Source: Chth-196 sp044376515
Lineage (GTDB): Bacteria > Verrucomicrobiota > Verrucomicrobiia > Chthoniobacterales > Chthoniobacteraceae
Assembly: GCA_044376515.1 (NCBI GenBank)
Contig: JBILKV010000191.1
Span: forward strand, 1 to 8,386
Direction: 5' to 3'
DNA length: 8,386 bases
Part shown: positions 1 through 5,431 of the stretch, piece after piece
Layout: each line of letters begins with the position of its first letter
Position numbering within the stretch: position 1 is the first letter of the stretch
Notes under the pieces: generated by a model
What the model was told of the DNA's origin: nothing
The model's database searches: none
The model's input: only the letters and a program-made list of their open reading frames with translations
Position numbers and translations under genes: made by a program

Positions 1-90
1 ATGGGGCGCCCTTTCAGGGCTTCATGGTTTTATAACGGATCAAACCCACGGCGTTGCCATGGGCTGCGAGTGGCCTGCCCCTTCGGGGCG
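1..90. repeat. Cluster of three short hairpins, probable dispersed intergenic repeat
   Basis: Three inverted repeats lie in 90 bases. The first is GCCC-TTTCA-GGGC at 8-20. The second is CCCA-C-GGC-GTT-GCC-A-TGGG at 45-63, a 7-bp stem with one internal C/A mismatch. The third is GCCCC-TTC-GGGGC at 77-89. The order (GCCC..CAGGGC unit, then a CCCA..TGGG hairpin around GGCGTTGCC, then a GCCCCTTC..GGGGC unit) matches from memory a widespread intergenic repeat type seen in Verrucomicrobiota, Planctomycetota and Bacteroidota; no search confirms this. The element may start before the window edge. No U-tract follows any stem on either strand, so an intrinsic terminator is not the obvious reading. Positions 91-167, between this cluster and the valS stop codon, show nothing recognisable. 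Confidence 0.55.
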
Positions 91-167
91 GAAACACTCC
101 GGTTATCATTGAGAGTTGGTATAACGAAGGGCGGTAAGCGGAAGTTTAATTCGCGGCCGGGGAATGT

Positions 168-2927
168 TTAGGAGGAAAGGGCGTCGGCGACTCTGCGGAT
201 CTCGGCGAGCTTGGTTTGCCAGTCGGCTTCGCGTTTGCGGTGTTCCTCGACCACTGCGGCCGGCGCGCCGGTGACGAAGGTCTCGCTCGAAAGTTTTGCG
301 CGGACCTTCACCAACTCCTGCTCGATCTTGGCGATCTCCTTGCTGAGGCGTTCGCGTTCCGCGTCCACATCTACGAGGCCCGTGAGCGGGAGAAACAGTT
401 TGCCGAGGGGCGTCAGCGCCGTCGGGGTCCCCTTGGGAGGGAGCCACGATGACTCCACGTTTTCGAGGGACTCTGCGTTGAGCAATATTTGGATAACCTC
501 CATATCGTGGGAGGCGAGCGGCGCGTTGGGTTGAAATACAAAGGGCACCCGTTTGTTGGAAGCGATGTTGAAGTCGCGGCGGAGCAGCCGCCCGGCGCTC
601 ACCACCTCGAAGCGCGCATTGGCGGCGGACTCGTCCTCGGGCAGCAGGCCGTAGTGGGCGTGGAAATCGGCGCCCAGCGGTTTGGGCCAGGGTGCCAGCA
701 TGAGCGTGCGTCCCCCTTGGTTCTCCGGCAGGTCGGCGTGGAAGCCGAGGCCGTGCCAGAGCTCCTCGGTGATGAAGGGGAGGAAAGGGTGGAACAACCT
801 TAACGTGTGCGCGAGAACGAAGTCCATGACGGCCAGCGTGTTGTCCTTGCGGTTTGAATCGCTTGAATTGAGGGCGGCCTTCGATGCCTCCACATACCAG
901 TCGCAGTACTCGTTCCAGAAAAAGCGGTACAGTGTCTGGGCGGCATCCGAGAAACGGTATTCATCGAGGGCGTTGGACACCTCGAGGATTGCGGCATCCA
1001 GACGCAGCAGGATCCACTTGTCGTCGGTGGAAAGCCATGCGGAGCGGATCTCGCCTTCGGTGGTGCCGCCCTGCATCTGCCGGAAGCGGGCGGCGTTCCA
1101 GAGTTTGGTGCAGAAGTTGCGGCCGAGTTCGACGTTCTTTTCGTCGAAGAGCACGTCCTGGCCGAGGGGGGCGCTGCGCATGACGCCGAAACGCAGGGCG
1201 TCCGCGCCGAACTTGGCGATCAGGTCGAGCGGGTCGGGCGAGTTGCCCAGAGACTTCGACATTTTCCGTCCCTGTTTGTCGCGGATGATGCCGGTGAAGT
1301 AGACGTTGTGGAAGGGCAGTTCGTGGCAGTACTCGAACCCCGCCATGATCATTCGCGCGACCCAGAAGAAGATGATGTCAGGGCCGGTGACCAGGTCGGT
1401 GGTTGGATAAAATGCTTGGAGCGTCGGGGTTTTATCGGGCCAGCCCATTGTGGCAAAGGGCCACAGCCAGGAGGAAAACCAAGTGTCGAGCACGTCAGCG
1501 TCCTGCTCCCAGAGGTTGGTGTCCGCAGGCGGTTCGATCCCGCAGTAGGCAAGCGAGCCGTCCTCCAGCGTGCGCACGCTGTCCGCGGAAACATGGTCGC
1601 CGAGGGCGGCCCGCGCGGCGTCCGCGTCGGTGCCGCGGTGGTACCAGACCGGGATGCGGTGGCCCCACCAGAGCTGGCGCGAGATGCACCAGTCCTGCAG
1701 GTTGGCCATCCAGTGTTCATAGACCCTGCTCCAACGCTCGGGATGGAAACGCATGCGGCCGCTGCTCACCACCTCCCGGGAGGCTGCCTGCGACGGGTAA
1801 CGCAGGAACCATTGCTGGCTCAGGCGCGGTTCGATTGGGACGTCCGCGCGCTCCGAATAGCCGACGTTGTTTTGGTAGGGTTCCTCCTTTTCCAGCGCGC
1901 CGATCTCGCGCAGGCATTCAACGGCGATCTTGCGGGCCTCGAACCGGTCGAGTCCCGTGAGACGTTCCCCGGCACCGGCGTTCATCGAGCCGTCCGGGTT
2001 CATGATGTCCACCACCGGCAGTTGGTGGCGGTGGCCAATTTCAAAGTCGGCCTTGTCGTGGGCGGGAGTGACCTTGAGAACGCCAGTGCCGAAGGTGGAC
2101 TCAACATGGGAGTCACCGAGGATCGGGATCAGACGCTGTTCGCGGGGCAGTTCGGCGGGCAGCGGGCGTACGGCGTGCAGGCCGATAAAATCCTTGTAGC
2201 GGGGATCCTCCGGGTTGACAGCGATGGCGGTGTCGCCGGGGATCGTCTCCGGCCGCGTTGTGGCGATCGTCAGGAAGGTGCCGGGACGTTCGGCGATTTC
2301 GACGCGGAAATGGTACAGGTTCCCAGACTGGGACTTCATCACGACTTCCTCGTCGGAAAGCGCAGTGCGTGAAACGGGGCACCAGTTGACCATCCGCTTG
2401 CCGCGGTAGATGGCGCCCTTTTTGAAAAGGTCGACGAACACGGCCTGAACGCAGGCGGAGTATTCGGGATCCATCGTGAAGCGTTCGCGGCTCCAGTCGC
2501 ATGAGGCACCGAGTTTCTTGAGTTGTTGGATGATGATGCCGCCGTGCTTCTCCTTCCATTCCCACACCTTTTCAAGAAAGGCGTCCCGGCCAAGGTCGTC
2601 GCGGTGCTTGATCACTCCCTGCTTTTTGAGGGTCCGCTCCACGACGGTTTGGGTGGCGATGCCGGCGTGGTCCGTCCCCGGCAGCCAGAGCACCTCCTTG
2701 CCCAGCATCCGCGCGCGCCGCGCGAGGATGTCCTGAATGGTGTTGTTGAGGACGTGTCCGAGCGTCAGCACCCCTGTAACGTTCGGGGGCGGGATGACAA
2801 TGGAGTAGGCGGGGCGCTGCGGCGAGACGCGTTCCGGATGCGCTGTGAAACAGCCGTCTGCCAGCCAGCGGGCATACCAGGTTTCTTCGATGGCCTGTGG
2901 TTCGTAGGTCTTGGGAAGCTCTGACAT
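168..2927 (-). CDS. valS: Valyl-tRNA synthetase (class I aminoacyl-tRNA synthetase)
   Basis: Cytoplasmic enzyme that attaches valine to tRNA(Val) using ATP and edits misactivated threonine. The 919-residue product has full family length. In order: the N-terminal catalytic motif PPPNVTGVLTLGH (residues 46-58); the CP1 editing domain with TTRPET (223-228) and GTGVLKVTPAHD (280-291); the catalytic-core stretches WCISRQLWWGHRIPVWY (413-429) and LVTGPDIIFFWVARM (512-526); KMSKS at 555-559; an anticodon-binding helical domain (about 630-800); and a C-terminal coiled-coil arm (about 850-917) rich in Glu, Lys and Arg, typical of ValS. The HIGH signature reads TLGH, with Thr in place of the first His. 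I chose ATG at 2925-2927 because family homology begins there. An in-frame TTG at 2990 would add 21 residues with no family resemblance, encoded partly by a tandem repeat. No Shine-Dalgarno motif precedes the ATG. The gene is divergent from the PLD-like gene and ends in TAA. Confidence 0.97.
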   Translation of the reverse strand: MSELPKTYEPQAIEETWYARWLADGCFTAHPERVSPQRPAYSIVIPPPNVTGVLTLGHVLNNTIQDILARRARMLGKEVLWLPGTDHAGIATQTVVERTLKKQGVIKHRDDLGRDAFLEKVWEWKEKHGGIIIQQLKKLGASCDWSRERFTMDPEYSACVQAVFVDLFKKGAIYRGKRMVNWCPVSRTALSDEEVVMKSQSGNLYHFRVEIAERPGTFLTIATTRPETIPGDTAIAVNPEDPRYKDFIGLHAVRPLPAELPREQRLIPILGDSHVESTFGTGVLKVTPAHDKADFEIGHRHQLPVVDIMNPDGSMNAGAGERLTGLDRFEARKIAVECLREIGALEKEEPYQNNVGYSERADVPIEPRLSQQWFLRYPSQAASREVVSSGRMRFHPERWSRVYEHWMANLQDWCISRQLWWGHRIPVWYHRGTDADAARAALGDHVSADSVRTLEDGSLAYCGIEPPADTNLWEQDADVLDTWFSSWLWPFATMGWPDKTPTLQAFYPTTDLVTGPDIIFFWVARMIMAGFEYCHELPFHNVYFTGIIRDKQGRKMSKSLGNSPDPLDLIAKFGADALRFGVMRSAPLGQDVLFDEKNVELGRNFCTKLWNAARFRQMQGGTTEGEIRSAWLSTDDKWILLRLDAAILEVSNALDEYRFSDAAQTLYRFFWNEYCDWYVEASKAALNSSDSNRKDNTLAVMDFVLAHTLRLFHPFLPFITEELWHGLGFHADLPENQGGRTLMLAPWPKPLGADFHAHYGLLPEDESAANARFEVVSAGRLLRRDFNIASNKRVPFVFQPNAPLASHDMEVIQILLNAESLENVESSWLPPKGTPTALTPLGKLFLPLTGLVDVDAERERLSKEIAKIEQELVKVRAKLSSETFVTGAPAAVVEEHRKREADWQTKLAEIRRVADALSS

Positions 2928-2972
2928 AAAAGGGAGAAGGACTGTCCGTTTACCGCGGAACAATGGCAAGCC

Positions 2973-3007
2973 TTGGAGGCTTTCCGCCAACGCTCCAACG
3001 CTCCAAC
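2973..3007. repeat. 8-base tandem repeat with a hairpin-forming partner in the valS leader
   Basis: The unit CCAACGCT occurs at 2987-2994 and 2995-3002 and is followed by CCAAC at 3003-3007, giving about 2.6 exact copies. Just left of it, TTGGAG at 2973-2978 is the reverse complement of CTCCAA at both 2993-2998 and 3001-3006, so the valS transcript could form either of two alternative stem-loops. The array lies about 60-80 bases upstream of the valS ATG. It may be a regulatory leader structure or one copy of a dispersed repeat; the sequence alone does not decide. Confidence 0.6.
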
Positions 3008-3200
3008 TGCATCAAGGGCCCGGCCGGTCCCAAAGGAGCGCGGAAGTCCTGTCCGCATCTGACTCGCCACACAGGGAAACTGTATCGCCGGAAAAACAGC
3101 AAGGAAGACCCTCGTGTCGCGTAGCCCAGCCACACATGGGCCGTTGCGGTGGAACACTCGAAAAATCCGACGGCCGAGCTCACAATAGTCTACCAAACCG

Positions 3201-3214
3201 TGCAGCGGGCTGCA
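3201..3214. promoter_or_regulatory. Perfect palindrome TGCAGC-GG-GCTGCA upstream of the PLD-like gene
   Basis: Two 6-base arms that are exact reverse complements flank a central GG. The palindrome ends 20 bases before the ATG of the PLD-like gene. It could be a binding site for a dimeric regulator, or a small hairpin in the 5' leader (with a larger loop, since two bases are too few). The outer bases do not extend the symmetry beyond a possible G/T wobble. The role is inferred from position only. Confidence 0.35.
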
Positions 3215-3234
3215 TTGTCGGCAGCACGCGTTCC

Positions 3235-3756
3235 ATGACAGAGCTGATCCTCAACCGCGAACACTATGCCCGCCTGATTCTCGAAGCGGTTCCGGGTGCC
3301 CGACAGTTTCTGTGGCTCGCAACTGCGGACCTCAAGGATCTCCACGTCGCTCGGGGGAAGCGGTTTGTCCCGTTTCTGGGCGTGCTTGCGGAGCTTGTGG
3401 GACGCGGGGTGTACGTCAGGCTCATGCATGCCAAAGAGCCCGGCCCGCGGTTTCGCGAGGATTTCGACAGGTATCCCGAGTTGCTGCATCCCGACTTGTT
3501 TGAGCGGGTCTTGTGTCCGCGCCTGCACACCAAGGCCGTGATCATTGACGGCCGGCTGGCGTATCTCGGGAGTGCGAACCTCACCGGCGCGGGCATCGGC
3601 TCTAAAAGCGAGCACCGGCGCAACTTCGAAGCGGGCATCCTCACGGACGAACCGGAACTGGTCCAGCCCCTCATGGACGAACTGGACACCCTCTGGATGG
3701 GCGGCTACTGCGCGGCCTGCCAGCGGCGGAACGTCTGTCCCGATCCGATCGCCTGA
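3235..3756 (+). CDS. Small single-HKD phospholipase D-like protein with a cysteine tail
   Basis: A 173-residue member of the phospholipase D/nuclease superfamily. The catalytic HKD motif is complete: H98-x-K100-x4-D105, then G112-S113-x-N115 in the stretch RLHTKAVIIDGRLAYLGSAN, and a downstream Glu at 132 in NFEAG. Only one HKD is present. Known single-HKD members (for example Nuc endonuclease) dimerise to build the active site, so a homodimeric phosphodiesterase or nuclease is a reasonable inference; the substrate is unknown. The C-terminus carries C159-x2-C162-x5-C168, resembling a small metal-binding or Fe-S knuckle, with another Cys at 94. There is no signal peptide or membrane segment, suggesting a cytoplasmic protein. 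I chose ATG at 3235 because PLD-like sequence begins there; the open frame continues upstream to 2911 without family character. The gene is divergent from valS and convergent with the hydrolase, so probably monocistronic. Confidence 0.85.
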   Translation: MTELILNREHYARLILEAVPGARQFLWLATADLKDLHVARGKRFVPFLGVLAELVGRGVYVRLMHAKEPGPRFREDFDRYPELLHPDLFERVLCPRLHTKAVIIDGRLAYLGSANLTGAGIGSKSEHRRNFEAGILTDEPELVQPLMDELDTLWMGGYCAACQRRNVCPDPIA

Positions 3757-3799
3757 ACGCCCGCAACGGATCAGCATCACCCCTTCATCCGCCGCTTCG

Positions 3800-3908
3800 C
3801 CGCAAAGAACACTGAGAACGTTAGAAACCGAGAGACACAAAGGCTTGAGTCCTTCTGGAAGGCTCCAGATTTTGACTCTTTATGATCCCTGCGTTCTTTG
3901 TGGTTAAA
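3800..3908. repeat. Degenerate inverted-repeat element between convergent genes
   Basis: CCGCAAAGAAC at 3800-3810 is matched in inverted orientation by GTTCTTTGTGG at 3893-3903 (10 of 11 bases complementary). Near the middle, CCTTC-TG-GAAGG at 3851-3862 forms a second palindrome, extended by GAG at 3847-3849 and CTC at 3863-3865 with one bulged base. Both arms also hold looser CACAAAG or ATAAAGAG-like copies. The purine-rich ends reading CCACAAAGAACGC are, from memory, typical of a dispersed non-coding repeat found in many environmental bacterial genomes. It carries no open reading frame and so cannot encode its own transposase. It may act as a bidirectional terminator between the two convergent genes, but the stems are not followed by clear U-tracts. 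Confidence 0.6.
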
Positions 3909-3925
3909 CAATTCCCCGTGCGGGT

Positions 3926-5254
3926 TTAGGGGGAGCGCAGTCCGGCGGTGTTGACTGCAATCACGCGGTAGGTGTGTTTTTTTCCGGGCTCGGACGAGGC
4001 GTCGGTGAAGGCCATTTTCTGGAGCGGCTGGACCGGGGTGTCGCTGTACTGAAGGCCCTGAAAAATCGGGCGGCCGTAGGAGTTTTTGAGGCCCTCAGGG
4101 AAGATGGCGAGCTGTTTACCGTCGCGTTCGATGATGAAGTGGGCGAGGCCGCTCTCAAGGTCGGCGGTCGCCTCCCACGTCAGTTGGTTGCCGTTGACCT
4201 GCAGGTTGGTTGGAGCCGGGGGCGGCGTCTGATCTGCGATTGCGGTGTCCCTGACATACTGCATCCAGGCCTTCGCAATGCGCTCGCCAGGAAGCCACAT
4301 TGCTTTTTGGCTGTCGCCGGAAAACGCTTTTTCGGCGACAGCGTCAGTGCCAAGCAGCGGGGCAAGCCATGCGGTTTGATTCGGGACGGTGTGAAGGGGT
4401 TCGCCGTTCTGTTTGGGAAGGCGGAGGCGCAGGCATTCGTCCAGCCAGAGGATCGCCATGTAGCGTTGGTTCCCGCACTCGTGGCTGGTGAGCGGGTCGA
4501 CGGCGACCCCAATCAGACCGCCCTTGGCGCGGACCGCGGTGAAAAACGCCTCGTTTGCAGGCCAGACTCCCGCGAAGCGCCCGTCCTTCACCGTGACGCC
4601 CTCCTTGGTTCCGGGATTGCACATGATTGGCACCCGCAGCGCGGCCTCCGGAACGGAATGCGGTTTGATCGTGGCGCGCTTCGGGTCCTCGGTGAGCAGG
4701 GGCACGCCGGAGCGGAGCCATGCCGCCGCCACACGCTCGGGATGGAGTAGTACCATCCCTCCCGCCCAATGGCCGCCTCCGCTGTGCCCCCAAAGCGCCC
4801 ACGGAACCTTGGAGAGTTCAGGATGTCCGGAAGCTTGGCCGAGGTCGGCGAGCGCCTGTTGGAAGGAGGCGCTCGAACCGTTGCGCGGGTCGCACCACAT
4901 CTGGCAGTCGGCCTTGTCGGGTTGTTCGTAGGCAGGCGCCATCAGCGCACAATCGTGCCTTGCCGCGAGCGCCTGCCAGTGGAGGTCGAAGGCACCCGTC
5001 AGGCCAGACTTGCAAGAGCCCTCGCCGCAGCCGTGCTGGTGGACGATCACCCCGCGCACCGTCTCCACCCCGGGCGGCAGCCAGAGGGTGTAGTTTACCG
5101 GAAAAATCAGTGCTCCCGTCTGGGGGGATGCCTCGTACCGAACCCGGTAGTAGGGCGCCTCTGCAGGCGGAAATACATCGTAGGGAGCCTGTTGAGCAAA
5201 GATGGATGCTGCTGAGACGGCAAGCAAGGCGAGTGAACGGAGAAAAACGCGCAT
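3926..5254 (-). CDS. Secreted alpha/beta-hydrolase with C-terminal fibronectin-III-like domain
   Basis: A 442-residue predicted exported hydrolase. Residues 1-20 form a signal peptide: a basic start MRVFLR, a hydrophobic core, and a probable cleavage after SIFA. The alpha/beta-hydrolase domain spans about 35-335. The oxyanion-region stretch VHQHGCG lies at 71-77, the nucleophile elbow GHSGGG at 156-161 makes Ser158 the likely nucleophile, and H258 in SHECG is the likely catalytic His; the acid residue is unclear, D253 being one candidate. Eight cysteines in the mature part (76, 81, 102, 117, 121, 212, 260, 274) fit disulfide formation outside the cytoplasm. A proline-rich linker (PPPAP, 344-348) leads to a fibronectin-III-like domain (about 347-442) with LTWEA and YRVIAVNTAG strands. 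Esterase or polysaccharide deacylase activity is plausible, but the substrate cannot be read from sequence. ATG at 5254 is chosen because the signal peptide starts there; no Shine-Dalgarno motif precedes it. Confidence 0.85.
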   Translation of the reverse strand: MRVFLRSLALLAVSAASIFAQQAPYDVFPPAEAPYYRVRYEASPQTGALIFPVNYTLWLPPGVETVRGVIVHQHGCGEGSCKSGLTGAFDLHWQALAARHDCALMAPAYEQPDKADCQMWCDPRNGSSASFQQALADLGQASGHPELSKVPWALWGHSGGGHWAGGMVLLHPERVAAAWLRSGVPLLTEDPKRATIKPHSVPEAALRVPIMCNPGTKEGVTVKDGRFAGVWPANEAFFTAVRAKGGLIGVAVDPLTSHECGNQRYMAILWLDECLRLRLPKQNGEPLHTVPNQTAWLAPLLGTDAVAEKAFSGDSQKAMWLPGERIAKAWMQYVRDTAIADQTPPPAPTNLQVNGNQLTWEATADLESGLAHFIIERDGKQLAIFPEGLKNSYGRPIFQGLQYSDTPVQPLQKMAFTDASSEPGKKHTYRVIAVNTAGLRSP

Positions 5255-5431
5255 GGGGGTGGGTGGTTGCTAGGTCGGGATACAGGAACGTCTCCCCCGA
5301 TGGGAGGCCAAACTTGGAGCATCCGCGGACGGCCGGGCCGGACCACGGTGCGCCGTCTTCCGGCGGGAATGGCGACGCTTTCGGGAGTTCGGGTTGAAAA
5401 GAGGGCCGCATGGGAGTTTGCTGTGCACCTC
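5255..5431. other. Divergent intergenic region between the hydrolase and helicase genes
   Basis: This 177-base gap should hold promoters for both flanking genes. The helicase frame stays open across most of it (from a TTG at 5267, with in-frame ATGs at 5300 and 5369), but the encoded residues are Arg/Gly/Pro-rich and do not resemble the family, so I treat it as untranslated. The best plus-strand promoter-like pair, TTGAAA near 5394 and TTTGCT 17 bases later, matches the -10 consensus at only three of six positions and is not called. Confidence 0.5.

Larger units (their letters stand above)
2928..3234. other. Divergent intergenic region between valS and the PLD-like gene
   Basis: This 307-base gap must hold the promoters of two divergently transcribed genes. 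It is open in the plus frame that leads into the PLD-like gene, but the translated residues have no family character and are Arg/Pro/Ser-rich, so I read it as non-coding. It contains the 8-base tandem repeat at 2987-3007 and the palindrome at 3201-3214, listed separately. I see no convincing -35/-10 pair on either strand, no riboswitch or T-box leader for valS, and no tRNA. Confidence 0.6.

Noticed and set aside
1..171. 56-codon plus-strand open frame starting with ATG at position 1
   Set aside because: It runs through the hairpin repeat; its peptide (NPRRCHGL..CPFGA) looks like the spurious translation such repeats give. There is no RBS, and it ends on top of the valS stop.
1308..2372. 354-codon plus-strand open frame antisense to valS
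   Set aside because: It lies wholly within the well-supported valS gene, its composition is that of a GC-rich antisense shadow, and no domain is recognisable.
2941..2970. Possible T-box leader for valS (TTGTTCCGCGGTAA on the minus strand)
   Set aside because: It only partly resembles the T-box core (TGGNACCGCG), the specifier stem is not seen, no U-tract terminator follows, and the lineage is not Firmicutes-like.
3914..3927. Short GC hairpin CCC-GTGC-GGG followed by TTTA as a terminator
   Set aside because: A stem of three to four pairs and a very short T-run are too weak to call an intrinsic terminator on either strand.
5394..5422. TTGAAA with a 17-base spacer and TTTGCT as a sigma-70-type promoter for the helicase
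   Set aside because: The -10 element matches the consensus at only three of six positions, within chance expectation.
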